The translations under genes were made by a program, and so were the position numbers. Positions 1 through 15,000 of a stretch of DNA of 44,412 bases are shown here, piece by piece (position 1 is the stretch's first letter; the number at the start of each line of letters is the position of its first letter). The stretch covers positions 1-44,412 of the forward strand of contig CAYHOI010000004.1 of the NCBI GenBank assembly GCA_964358175.1, written 5' to 3'. Origin of the DNA: CAYHOI01 sp964358175. GTDB taxonomy: Bacteria; Margulisbacteria; Riflemargulisbacteria; GWF2-35-9. The notes under the pieces were generated by a model, which saw only the letters and a list, made by a program, of their open reading frames with translations, did no database searches and was not told the DNA's origin.

Positions 1-3000
1 TTCCCCCCTTCGGTTAATGCAACCTTGTTGTAGAGACCTGTGTTGTACGACACCACGTAGAATGCGCTGGCAATGTGCGAATACTGACTATCTCCGCCGT
101 ATACATTAAAATCACCATAGTTTTCTGCGGTATACCAGTGCAACTGATCCAGACCTCCCAGACTCCCTGCGCTGATTGTCGGCGCAATCCGATCCACCTT
201 TACTTGGTAAACTGCCCCCGACACAAACTGATTCCCTGCTCTGTCGTTCACGGACACGTAGATTTCATTGATTCCATTCGTCAGCAGATTCCAGCTGATC
301 ACCCAATTGGCGACAAACACATGCTTGTCTAAATCCAGACTCTTCGTAATTCGGTCACTGGTCGAATAGCCGGGTGCAGATATAATATAGGTAAGCTGCT
401 TTAAGTTCGCGCTTCCTGCGTCCACAAAATCAAGATCAATATTGCTCAGAGCTGGAAACGCCTGGCTATACCAGTTCGCAAACACCGCATCGTTTTTGGC
501 CAGACCCTGGCTCAGGATATTAGGGGTCTGGGTATCCTTGTTGATGCTGAACATATACACATTTCCAGTATTGCCTGCTACATCGTTGAAGGACACATAG
601 ACTTCATTCGCGCCGTTGGTAATGCTACTCCAGCTGATGCCCCATAATGGGGTAAAGTTGTGCGAAATCATGGAATAATTTGTCGTCAGCCTGAACCAGG
701 TGGTCGTATTATTGGCAGAAACTCCATAATAAATATCCTGGATTCCAGAGTCTCCCGGGTCGATAAAATCAACATCAATACTTGCCTGCATCCAATCTGG
801 CGGACTCGCATACCAGCCCTCAGCGTTAAACGCCATGTGGCTGTCGTCGTACAACGGCGCGGACATGTCCTTCTTAATCGTAAACACTTTTGCCGTCTGG
901 GTCACATTCCCTGCGTTATCTATCGCCTGCGCATAAATATCACAACGGTTGTTGGGAAGCAGATTCCATGAAATCGCGAAGTTCTGCGTAAAGCTCCCGC
1001 TTGCGATATTCCAGCTAATGGGGATCCAAGTGATCGCGGACGATAGCTCGCCATTTTTAGAAATCCCGTAACTCACCGTGGCCAGTAGCGACTTGCCTTC
1101 GTCATAGAAATCAATATCCACCGCGGAGTAGCTCGCCACGCTGGGCGTTACTCTAATCCACTGGTTGTAAGTGACCTCGGCAAAGTCATGGGAGACAATA
1201 CGCGGATAAATCTCATCTTTTTTGAAAACAAACAACGGATCACTGAGTACCTGGTTGCCCGCCGTATCATTAAACGAGACATACACCTCATTCACCCCAT
1301 TGGTTAAGCTCTGCCAATCCAGCCCCCAATAATTCGACCAGGCACGAAGAGGCCCGGAGGCCATCGAGGCACGGTTTTGAAGCTTGCCGTCAAACGACAC
1401 CAGTCGCTCAATACGGCTGAGTGAGGAGCCTCCTTCGTCAAGAAACGATGAGCTTGCTATCATGGCTATGTTGTCAGGGGAAACCGGATACCATCGGCTT
1501 TGATCAAAGTCGGCTACTGACGCGACAAGGCTGGGAGAAATCACATCTTTCTTGATCGTAAACAGCTGATCTGATCTCGTCCAGTTGGTCGCCCGATCCT
1601 GAACAAACGTCCCGATTTCATTTACCCCGGAGGTCAGAAGATTCCAGCTCACCACCCACGGCAGAGCATAGGTTGATTGCAGAATATTATTCGAGATCAT
1701 CTCTGAACCCATGAGCTGGTGATTAAAGAAAATTTCATACGAAATTGTCGAGATATTCGAGGATCCCGTGTCCGAGAAGCTCACGCTAACCGTATTATAG
1801 GTCGCACTGTTTTGATTAAACCAGGTTTGGTTATGCCACTGGGTATATTTGGGAAGATTCTTGTCTTCATGGCTGTTGTGCGAGGGGTTTGTCACATCTT
1901 TGAGTACTGAGAAAACAGAGCCACTCACAACATTTCCTGCCCAATCATAGACCCTCACGTAAACATCGTTGGTTCCCTCTAGGAGCGCATCCCATGAGAT
2001 CGGCCAAGAGGAGGTAATCGCTTGCTGGTCTACAGAAGACACAATCGGGTGCCAGAGTAAAGTCTGTGTGCGATAGCTCATGACCCCGTAATCTACAGAT
2101 TTGATATTGGAGCTACCCTCATCCTGGAAATCAACGGTTATGCGACTGAGCCAGGCGGGAGGAGCGTTATACCACACGGAAAAGATTGCAAGGTCGCCCG
2201 TCGCACGGTTCTGGAAAGTCGGAGGTATATCATCTTTTTTAATGTAAAAGGCTACAGCCGATACTTGATTGAGCGCGTAATCGTTCTCGGAAACCATCAC
2301 GTTATTAGTTCCACAGCTCAGGGCATTCCAATCCAGCGACCAGGCTGTGCTGTACAAAGATTGACCATAGTTCGATGTCACTGTGATCCATGAAATGTTT
2401 GGGATCGTATGGTTGGAAATCCCATAGACAATGTTTCGCAAATTAGAGCTTCCCACGTCAATAAAATTAATGCTCACTTGTTGTATCCACGCAGGGGGCA
2501 GGCGATACCATTTGGTCATGTCCCCAGCTACAGAAATATCAAATGACGGCAAAACATCATCCTTCAAAATGCTGAACAGAACCGAAGATGTGGTGCTGTT
2601 CTGAGCATGGTCGCTGATTTGAACCAGAATGTCATTCGTTCCGCAGGTAAGCTGATTCCATGGGATGCTGAAGGGAACATCATAGTCATCCACGCCAAGG
2701 TTATCCGAAATAACCGTCCAGCCTATCGACTGACCGTTCCAGGATACTCCGTATTGCAGGGTTGAAATATTAGAGCTTCCCGTATCGGAGAAAACCACGT
2801 TGAAGGTCGGCAAAGCGTTCACATAATTTTGAGTGTTGTTATACCAGACCTTGAATTTCGCACTTGAATACACCTCATGAGAATTAAATGAGGGCGCAAT
2901 CTCATCCTTCTTCATACGAACCACATAGCTCGATGAAAGATTGCCAGCCAAGTCTGAAACTTCAACATAAATGTCGTTGGTTCCATTGGAAAGTTTAGCC

Positions 3001-6000
3001 CAATCAACAGGCCAATTCTGGACAACAAAATCAATCTTCTGAACCCTGGTATTGGTTATGAGAACCTCGGACTGTCGGCTCACGCCGTTCCAGCTCACGA
3101 CATAAGACATTGTCGATAAATGGGATCCGCCTGCATCACGAAAATCCACATCCACGGTAGACATCCAGCGACTGTCATACGCCTTGTACCATTTAGCGGG
3201 ATCCACAAATGGTTGCGTGGCGATATTGTTTTGAGGCGTTGGAACAATGGTGTCCTTTCGGATAAGCAGAACCGGCCCCGTTACCACACTATTATTTGCC
3301 AGATCACGGAAAGAAAGCCATATCTCATTTTCGCCATTTTGCAAAACTGACCAGGAGATAGCCCAATTCGTGGAAACCTCCCGCGCACCCAACACAACAC
3401 TATTGTCCGTAATATCGAAGAAATTAAGGGATGTTACCCCATTGACATTGATCGAAACCCCATAGGAGATAGACACAAAATTAGAAAATCCAGCATCTGA
3501 GAAATCAATATCAATCGCACCCAGCCAATCAGGAGGGGATTTATACCACCCGGGGAAGGCAGAAGCTCCTGACACGAAAATTCCTTGCGCCCTATATACG
3601 GGAGGCGTTTCGTCCTTTTTGAGCCGAAAAGAATATTCTGCCAAATTATTTAGGTCTTCCCACCCGGGTTTTTGCGCCTTGTCCGACACCCTCACCGTCA
3701 CATCGCTGGTTCCTTCGAGAAGGCCGCCCCAGGGAATATTCAGAGTCAGGATAAGCTGTGCTGTATTGATCAGATTTTCTGTAATCACCTGATCCGGATA
3801 GACCGTATCTGCGTTGTTGAATTTATAGCTCACTTTCTTCAGCATGGATTGTCCATTGTCGCTCACGGCAGAGGACAAATCAGAGAACCAGGGAGGGGCG
3901 CGATTGTACCAGAGCTCCTGATCTTCAGGATTGACCATAAGATCCATGGACGGATTCAGGGTATCCTTGTTGACTCGCAAAACCGACCCCACCGTCACCA
4001 CGTTACCAGCGTTGTCCTGAAAAATCATAAAAATATCGTTTCGTCCGTCAGTAAGTTTGCTCCATTGAAATTGCACGAGCGAAACATAGCTTTCGGTACT
4101 GCTGTTCGAAAAGATATTCGCCGTCGCGATCCAACCATTACTGCTGACCAGATAATCCGCGCGGTTAAGCTTCGAGTAGCTGGTATCAAAGAAATCAAAC
4201 TTGAAATACGGCAAAGTCCCAAATAAATCATCCTTATACCAGTATTGGAATATTCCATTTTGACTTGCGATTTGATTGTCAAAGGTCGGAGCAACCGTAT
4301 CCTTTCTGATCGTAAAAGCCCGCTTTTGCATCGTATTCATCGCGTGATCCTCTGCAATTAAAATAATATCGTTAATACCGTTGGTCAGAACGTTCCAGGA
4401 CAGCGCAATGGGATAGTTGTACGTTGTCATCATCCCATTTCGGGTAATGAGATAGGGTCCCGATGTCCCCGTCACGCCGTTATTGTTATAGGACACTACA
4501 TAAGAAACCGTGCTGAGCATCGACCCTCCATAGTCATAAACATCCACGGGAATTTGGTTCAGCCAGCCGGGTGCGCTACTGTACCAACGGTTGAGCGTGG
4601 TGGAGTTTTCTTTTTCCAGCAGGTTAAAAGAGGGGGGAATGTTATCCTTGAGAATGGTAAACAACACCGAACTGGTGGTCATCCACCCCGCGTTATCCTG
4701 TATCCGAACCAGAATGTCCGTTGTCCCGCTTCCCAAAACACTGTCCGAAATCCTGACCCCATCCACATAGCTGTCGACATTCAGGGTATTGCTACTCACG
4801 CTATACCAGGCGACAGACTGATTCGAGGACACCCCATACCAAGCCATCATGATTTGTGATCCGCCGGCATCAGAGAACCTGATGTCCACAGGGCCGATGA
4901 CAGGACTCTGCTCTGCCTCATAAAGCGACATCACCCAGCCCTTCGTAATTGTCGTATTGTATGAGGGGCTTATTGTATCCTTCTTGATCACAAACAAAAC
5001 TCCGCTGGAGACCTTGTTCCCCGCCCGGTCATTCACGGAGACAAATACTTCATTCAAGCCCTGCGTCAGAACATTCCAGCTGATTTGCCAGTTGGGCGTA
5101 AAGGTATTTTTATTCCAGTTTTGTGTAATCGTAAGCCAGCGCATCCCCACACTGTTGGAAACCCCATATTGGATCATACTCAGAGCAGAATTACCCGTAT
5201 CTGTAAAATCAACATCAAACTTCAGAGCGATGTCCATCGCGTACCAACGGTTAAAGGTCGCTGAATCTGGAATCATCCAGGAGTTGTATGAAGGTGCCAG
5301 AACATCCTTCTTCACCGAGAACAATATGGGTGAAAGACGGGAATTTGCGGCACGGTCATCCAACGATACCAAGACATTATTGGTTCCATTCACCAGGAGA
5401 TCCCAGGAAATAGTCCATGGAGTATTGTAAGAAGATATCCCGTAGGCATCAGGAACAATATTCTGCCAGTTTTTCGTCACGTTACTCGACACACCGTACT
5501 GTATGCGATTCAGCCCGGAATAGCCTGTGTCCGTGAAACTGACCCTGATTTGGCTTATCCATGTGGGAACCTCATTATACCAAGCCGTATATCGGGTGGC
5601 GTTCACGGTCTCAGCGTTTTCATAGCTTGGCGAGATCACGTCTTTTTTCACGCTGAACAAATAGGAGCTACCCGCATTCAACGCGTAATCATTAAACGAG
5701 ATCGTGATGTCGTTCGTCCCGTTTTGCAAAGTTGCCCAGGGAATCGTCCACCGGGCATTATAGGTATTCGTCAGGATATCGCGGGTCAAACTATTCCACG
5801 TCGTCGCGACATTATTGGAGATCGAAAAAGAAATGTCTTTGAGTTTTGAATTCACTGCTGTTTCCCCTGCATCCATGAGAGCCACATCGATACTGGTCAG
5901 CCAGTTCGGGGCACGGTTGAACCAGGGTTCAAATTTGGAAGAGGGCTCATTGTTCAGAACAATAGGGGACGCCACATCCCGCAGAAGCCTCAAAACGTTT

Positions 6001-9000
6001 TGGGTAACCGCATTGCCCGCGAAGTCCGTTACGGCAACCATTAAATCCGAGTACCCCTCCGGCGGATGGTTAAACGGAATTGTCCAGTTCTGCGTAAAAC
6101 TGTACGCTTGCGTATCGATTGAAATTTGATAATAGGTTCCCACGATCTGATTAACAGATATTGCGTAAGACGCACTCTGAAGAGGGGATCCCGGATTTGA
6201 GTCGTAGAAGTCAATGTTAAAGGAACAATCTCCGGCTTCCTGTTGTTTGCGGTTCAGTCGAATTAGGCTACTTTCAGAACTATTGATGCTGGGAACAGAG
6301 GTATCTTTTTTAACTTGTCCTATGACGCGCTCCACACGGTTTTGCGCGTTATCTTCCACCGCCAGCCGAATATCGCTTGTGCCCTGCGCAACAGCGTTCC
6401 ACGAAGGCGCAATATCCAAGGCAGAAACGCCAACGTTTAATGTGTTTGCCACAATCCCCGTAAAATAATCCTGATTGTTTTGGGCAAAAATATATCTGAC
6501 TGTGTTAAGGGATGAGCCTCCGCTGTCTGAAAATGCCGCATTCAAACTTGTAAACCATGAGGGCGCACTTGCATACCATTGCTGTGAGGTAGAGGCTCCA
6601 TTGACTGTAAAGGTCGGAGGGTTTTCATCTTTTCTGACCGTAAAAACTCTGTTCCGTGACACATTGAGTGCAACATCATTCACACTGACCCAAAACTCAT
6701 TAATTCCATTGGGTAGTGCCTCCCACGGCACATCAAATGGAGTTGCATAGTTGGCGAGGAACAGGGGTGGCAACGTATTCTGTGTAAGAGTTACCGCATT
6801 ATTTGAAGCCGTCCATTGAATCTGGTTGATCATGGAACCGCCTTCATCGTTGAAGCTCACCACAACGTCTGACATCCAAAGTTGTTTCTCTTTATACCAT
6901 TGGCTCCAGTCTTTATTCGTATTAAGCTGGAAAACTGGCGTGATAATATCTTTACGAACCGTAAAGACCGTCTGGTGCAAGGCATTGCCTACCTGATCTG
7001 TCACGCCCACCGCGATTTCATTCAACCCGTTGGTCAGGGTATTCCAGCTCACAATCCAAGGCAAAAGATACCGACTCTCATTCCCAGCGTTCTGGCTAAT
7101 GGCGTACGACATCAGACCCTGACTGTTCGAAACCATATGCTCAATTTCCGAAAGTCCTGAGTAATCGTCATAAAAGGAAATCGTCACCTGATGCAAGCTT
7201 GAAGGAGCTGCGTTATGCCACTTTGAGCTATCAAAACTTATCTCATCCAGTATGTATGGCGGTGAAATATCTTTTTTCAACTGATAGACATTATTCCACG
7301 TTATAGCATTTAACGCGTGATCACCGGCATAGACACCTACATTATTGGTTCCTTCATAAACAAGATCCCAGTTGATGCTCCATGAATATACATAGCTTGA
7401 AAGCGTAATGGATGTTCCAATCGGAACGGCCACATCGCTCTGTCCGCTTTTCCTGATAACATAACCCAACCTTCTAAGCTTGGAATCTCCCTGATCCGCA
7501 AAATTTAAACTCACGCTCCCAGTCCACGCAGGCGCGGAACCATACCAAGCATTCTGGCTCGCCAGGCTGAGATTCATTCGGTCAGACATCGTAGGGGTTT
7601 GGGTATCTTTGCGGATATGAAACAAGACCGGGCTGTGATAGGCGTTGCCCGCGTTATCCGTCGCGTAGAGCAAGACATCATTTTGCCCCTCCACCAGGTC
7701 ATTCCAGGAAATCACCCAGTTTGAGGTGAAACTATCTGCAACCAAATTAGAAGCAATCATTCTGCTGGATGTCACCTGCCCCCCCGCCGTGATCACATAT
7801 GCGATTTCTTTGAGACGACTACCTCCCGTATCAAAAATATCTACATCAATATGATTAAGCCAATCCGGCGATTCTTTATACCAGACGTCAAAGCTACTGG
7901 ACTCGTTATTCAAAACTGACGGGGAAACAATATCTTTTCGCACAGTAAAAAAAACACTACTCGTTGTCTGATTTTGAGCAAAATCACTTACACTTACCAT
8001 CACTTCATTGACACCATTGGTTAACGTTGTCCAATTAACTTTAAGCGCTAAAGAAAGCTGACTCTTTTTCACATTGCTTGTGACCCCATATGAAGAAAGA
8101 CCATCGGAATTCAGTACACTATATTGAATGGTCGCGATCTGAGAATAGCCCTGATCACTAAAGCTACAGCTTACACCCTGAGCCATCCAGCTAGGCATTG
8201 TGTTGTACCATACATCTGCAGTAATGAGCTGTAAAAAGCTGTACGAGGGTGGTAAATTATCCTTGTAAACTCGAAACAGTTTATTGCTTGTAATCGTGTT
8301 CCCAGCATTGTCCTTTACCTTTGCAGCAATGTCATTGGTTCCATTGAGCAAATATGTCCAGTTTACGGCAAACGTTTGATCATATGTGGGCGTGGCAAGG
8401 CCAACCGCAATCGTATAAAATAGAATAGCGCCATTGTTTGACACTCCGTATTGCAAAGCCGAAAGACCAGATAGTCCAACATCATTAAAATTAACGGATA
8501 CTTTATTTAATAAATCAGGTTTTCTGGCATCATTATACCAACCGGAGAAATCGGTCATCTTGTTGTTATACGTGGGAGACAAGGTATCTTTGTATATATG
8601 AAAGACAACATCGGTCGTCACTTCATTGCCCGCATGATCCCGAATCACCAATCTTAAATCATTAATCCCATTATTTAATGTGGAGAACCCAACAGCCCAA
8701 CTTTGAGCATAATTGGAGGTAGCCATAGGCGCATTGTTTTGCGTTATTAGACTATACGTCGAGGCGCCGGCTCCAATCTGAGTCGTGTATCCTATCTCTT
8801 TGAGCCCAGATCCTCCTTGATCCACAAAGTTGATAGTCAGGTTATTCAGCCAATTCGGGGTTAAACTCCACCACAGGAGACGCTCTTGCGAACTGCTTGC
8901 GGAATCATTGTAAGACGGAGCAATTTGATCCTTGCGAACAGTTAAACCCAAATTCACGGTAATTCTATTGGTTGCATTGTCACTCGCGAGCAGATACAGA

Positions 9001-12000
9001 TTATTCTGTCCTTGTGAAAGCATTGCCCAGTCCACAGCAATTCCTTGGTTATAGGTGGCCATATTTTGATTCGTGGTCACATCCTGCCATATCACTGATC
9101 CAGTACCGATTTGTGCCCCATATCTTATAGCGTTTATTCCGCTCCCTTTTTCATAGACATTGATCGATAATCTGTCGAGTTGGTGAAGGCCCACGTTCGA
9201 CCACTGTAAAAACTTGTTATCACTTGGTGTTTCGAGATTTTCAACCGATGGTAGCAAGATATCCTTGCGAATAAAAAATAACGGACTTACCATCACCATA
9301 CCAGCATTATTTGTTGCTCTTAAATAAACACGTGACTCTCCTTCGTCTGGCAACCTATTCCAGCTCACTGCCCAAGGAACATTGTAAGTAGCCGTGTTGA
9401 TATTGGTAGAAAGACTTAAAGAGATATAAGACTGATTCGCTGAAATATCATAGCCCAGTGACGCTAGTAGAGATTCCTGATCAATCACCTGAACATTCAC
9501 TGATTGACTCCAAGCCGGGGGCTGAGAGTACCATGTCGCCTGCTGGGTCGGCACCTGATTCATCGTTACAACAGGAGCACTCATATCTCTTCGAATCGTG
9601 AAAAGGGTTTCACGTCGGTTATTTCCAGAATTGTCAGTAACTGACACATTGACCTCATTACTTCCACCCAGAATATCACTCCATTGAATAGACCAACTGG
9701 AAACGTACTGAGCAATATCAGCGTTCCGAGTTAAATAGGAAAGTGTCGTGATTACGCCATTGTTTGAAATCGTATAACTGATCTCCTGAACATGTGAATG
9801 GGAATCTGAAAAGAAAACCCCAATATCATTCAATTTGCTAATTGATCCACCAAACCAGCCTGTAAAAGTTGACGTTTCGGTATTGAGTATAGTAGGAGCT
9901 ATCAAATCCTTCTTCAGAGTAAACCACTTATTTGTTGTTGTGACGTTGGTAGCATAATCCTCAAGTCGAACATACAGGTCATTGACACCATTCTCGAGAT
10001 TATTCCAGCTTACACCCCAGCTGCTATTAAACGTTGGAATTGCAATACCGTTGTAGACGGTTTCAATTCTTGCAATCCCGCTAGCAGTCAGGATAACTTG
10101 ATCAATCTTACGCAACAGTGAGAATGAATTATCGTAAAACAAACTACCCATTCCTATGCTCCACGAAGGCTGACTGTTATACCATCGAGATTGGTCTTCG
10201 GTTGATACCGTTACAAGCTTTTCATAGAGAGGTAAAACAATATCCTTTTTCACAAAGAAAAGTGTCGATGAAGTCAGGACATTCTCGGCAAAATCCTCCA
10301 GTCGAATAACAACGTTATTCGTACCATTACTGAGCGTGTCCCAACTGATTACTATCAAGTTTTCATAGGAATAAAATCCGTTTTGATTATCTGTAATCGT
10401 ATACAGCTGAATCGCATTTCCCGTTTGAATACCATAAGAAATATTTTTAAACTGGGAGCCTCCTTCGTCGGTAAAACGGATATGAACGGATGACAAGAAA
10501 TAAGGGGCACTTTTGTACCAGAAATCTTGACTCGGCTGGGAAATTGTTTCCAAAAGCTGGTAACTGGGAATACTATTATCCTTTTTAAGCATAAACAATA
10601 CACTCGTGGTTATGATGTTCCCAGCTCTATCCTCCACTCGAAAGAAAATGTTATTTGTTCCATTGACTAGAAGATTCCAGCTAATTCCTATTAAATCTGT
10701 GTAACTTGCAATCCCATTAATATTCTTGGTAATAATCGCCATTAGCAGTGAACTCGTCGATTGAATGCCGTATGAAAGGGTTCCGATTTGTGACCCTCCC
10801 TCATCAAAAAAGTCTATGTTTACGGAGGAAATCCATGCAGGGGCTTGTTTATACCACAGATTCTGACTGGCAATGGCAATATCTTCTACGACAAGACAGG
10901 TCGGTGAAATAATATCCTTTTTAATGCGAAATAAGGAATCGCTTGTCACACTATTTCCAGCTCTATCGTCCACCCGAAACAGAATATTATTGGTTCCGTT
11001 ACTGAGAAGATTCCAGCTTACAGCTATCCGATCTGTGTAGGTCTGAGCCGCGATAATATTGGATGAAATGGCTTGCGTAAAAACGGTATTAGACGTTTGA
11101 ATCCCATAATACAGACTCTTGAGAAGGGATCCTCCCTCATCGCTAAAGTCGATATTGAAAGAAGAAAAGAATTCCGGCAATTCTCTGTACCAGATATTCT
11201 GATTTTCGGTAGAAATCAGGTCTATAATCTGAAGCGTTGGCAGGATGATATCTTTTCGAATAGAAATGATTGTATTACTCGTCAGCCTGTTCGTGGCTCT
11301 ATCTTCCATATACACAGAAATATCATTCACCCCATTCGTAAGCACTTGCCAGTCAAGCGACCAATCCGAGGTAAAACTGGCCATTCCATTTACATTACTC
11401 GTCAACACCTGTTTCGAGAACAAACCATTACTGGAAACGATATAGGCTGCTTGAAATAACTGGGAATACAGGGGGTCCTTCAGGTCAATGTCCAATAGTT
11501 TGCTCCAGGAAGGCTGCATGTTATACCATGCATTCTGGCTGACCTGCGGTATGGCTTTGTTTACAGTGAACGTGGGAACAACCGTATCCCGGTTGTACGT
11601 GATAAGAACAGGACTTTGCACCACATTTCCTGCCTGATCGGTTAGACGAATCTTGAGGGTATTCACACCATTACCAAACAGCCCCATATTCAGACTGACG
11701 CCCTCATTATATTGCGTCAGCCGAACATTTTGTGTCAGGATATAGTAGGTCGAATTTATTTGACTTTCCACTTTCGCCAGATTGGAATAGCTCACATCTG
11801 ACATATTAACGCTGAGATAGCTCATATAAAGAGGAAAGGCGTTATACCACGCACTTTGACTGACCGACGAGACAGAAAAGAGCGCAGAATAAGTTGGGGT
11901 GATATCATCACGCAAAATTTGAAACAATACATCGGCGGTTAACGTATTACCTGCGTTATCCTCAACGGCCACTTGAACGTCATTCGTACCATTAACAAGG

Positions 12001-15000
12001 CTATTCCACGGCATACTCCAGTTAAACTGGTACAGATTCATATTAATGTCTTGTTCGATAAGCACCCAGTTGGTTACGTTTTTTGTGGTAAGGCCATAAT
12101 ACGCTTTGCTTAAAGAAGAGCCTCCCATATCTTTGAAGTCAATATTGATGGCCCCCAGCCAAGACGGTGTTATTGAATACCACACCCCAAAGCCATAATG
12201 CCCGTTATCTGAAACCGTTGGTGATTGAAGGTCCTTTTTAATATGAAACAGCGAATTCACTCGAAGGACATTAAGCGCATTATCTGTAGCAAAGAGCATG
12301 ATATCATTCACACCGTTGCCTAGCTCATTCCAAGAGACCCCAATTATATTCACCGTGTCACCAAGTCCAACCGACAAAGATCTTTCTATAATAATTCCAT
12401 TGCAACTGATCATCCAGCTTACCTGCTTCAATTTAGAGGGTCCTTGATCAAAAACTGAAAAAGTAATTTGGCCATACGAGCCAGGATCAACGTTATACCA
12501 GGTATTAAACATAGCGGCTGCAGGATCGATTCCTAAATTATAACTTGGAGCCCGTTCATCTTTTTTCAAGCTGAACAAAACTCCACTATTCACTTCATTC
12601 TCAGCATGATCACTTGCCCTGGCCAATACATCGGTTGTCCCTTCGCTAAAAAGGTTCCAATCCATACTCCAATTCGTATTAAATTGCCGAGTACTCACAT
12701 CATTGGCTTGAATAGGATTCCAGGCAATGCTTCCATTCTGTGACAAACCATATTCAAGTGTTTTTAAAAGTGAATTTCCCGAATCGACAAAGTCGATATC
12801 GATCTCATCCATCCAAGAAGGTTCACTCTTATACCAAATTGAAGTATTCAGACTTAGATGGCTTGAAAAGCTGGGAACGCCATTATCTTTTCGTATAGAA
12901 TAGACCTTGCTAAATGTTTGATTTCCAGCCATGTCATTCATTGAGACCCATATCTCATTAAGATCTTGTGTAAGGCTTTCCCAGACGATTGTCCAGTTTT
13001 TAGTAAATGTTGCAGAATTCACCCCTGAAGCAATGAGGTAATTAAAAGACGATACACCATTACTGCTCACAAGATAAGTAATGTCTCGTAACCCTGAATA
13101 GGTTCCAAGAATCCCAGGGTCAACGAAATCCACGTCCACTGTTGGAAGCCAGCTAGGCTTCTGGTTCATCCATTGATCATCGCTCCCTCCATCATGCTTA
13201 ATTAGGGAGGGAAAAACTGTATCTTTCAGCACCCAAGCAAAAGTCGGAGACTGCGCCTTATTCCCAGACTTATCTATCGCAAAAACTGAAATCTCATTGT
13301 AGCCCTGCCCCAATCGATCAAAGTCGATGACCCACGATAGGTTAAATGTTGTAGCCCTAATATTCGTAGAAATTACCACATCATGGACACTAAGCGGATA
13401 GTCTGTATATAGAAGAGTATATCCAACCTGATCCAACCCGGATAAATCCTGATCCACAAACCCAATCGTCATCTCGGAAAACCAGTTCGGCACTGTGTTT
13501 GTCCAATTTTTCGTAAGCAAAGCAGGCAGCACAAGGAATGCGGGGAGCTGATCATCCTTTTTTACAACAAAAATCCGACCGCTATCCACTCTATTCCCTG
13601 CATTATCACTCACGATAACACCGATATCATTCGTCCCATTCGCCAGCACTGACCAAGAAACCGCCCAGTCCCAAGGGTATGCCTGAAGCGGATCATTCCG
13701 AAGCAATGGATATTGAGTACTTCCGCTCACGTTGGTTACTGTGTAATAAATACTATGCAGATTGGAGCTTCCAAAATCCTCGAAATGAATCGATATCGCG
13801 CTTAACCATTCCGGCTCCGCGTTGTACCAGGTGTTCACAAATCGATCCTCATTCGGGTTAAACAACACCGAATAGGTCGGCACAATAACGTCTTTTCTAA
13901 TCACCAGAATCTCTGACATATTCCGACTGTTTCCCGCATTATCACTGACCCGCACATCTATCGTGCTTTGACCGTTTGGCAAAAGATTCCATGAAACTGG
14001 CCACAACTCATTAAAGGTATCCACCGAGAGGTTTCCCGTGATCCTGTCCCATACAACAGGATCATCCCCCTGCCGGATGCCATAATAGCTTGCCCCGAGG
14101 TGAGAGCCTCCCACGTCGCTGAAATTGACGCTCACAGAAGTCAGCCAGCCTGGCGCAGAGTTGTACCATCGGCTCATTGTCCCGCCTGTAACGGCAACAG
14201 TGTTCCCGATAACTGGATCGATATCATCCTTGCGAAAAGTAAAGGAATAGGTTGTAACCTCATTGCCAGCTCGATCGTTAAAGCGAAGCCAAATGTCATT
14301 CTGACCTTCACTCAGCAAATCCCAGCTCAACACCCAGTTCGCTAAATATGAATTTGAAAGAACTCTTTCAGAAATTGTTACAACCTTCTGAACACCATCA
14401 GCAGAAATTATATAAGCCAGATTCCATAAAAGCGACTCCCCGCTATCATAAAAATCAATATCTACCGACGTCATCCAAGACGGTGGGGATCTGTACCACA
14501 GGCCTTGATTAAAGGTCAGTCGTTGATCAACCGTTGGGGAGATTACATCTTTAAGGATATGAAAAACCTTTGCCGTATTCACAAGATTCTGTGCATTGTC
14601 CGACAAAACAAAGGCTATATCGTTTGTTCCATTGGACAACTCATCGAAATTAACGACCCATCCGGCATTATAGGTTTGAATAGACTCATTCTTCGTAATC
14701 ACGCGATAACCCGTTGCCCCTTTATAGGTAACGGTATATCCCACCTCATTAAGCAAAGAATCTCCATTGTCGAAGAAATTGATGCTCACCTGTTTCAAAT
14801 AATCTGGCGTGATTCTGAACCATTGATTTGTGTCTACATTTATCTGATTATTCAACGTTGGAGGTAGATCGTCTTTCTTAATACAAAATAGGCCACCGAT
14901 TACCACTACATTTCCTGCATTATCACTTACTGTGAGATAAAAATCATTTAATCCTTCACCCAACCAAGACCAGAAAAGGTTAAGAGGTTTGGTGTAGCTA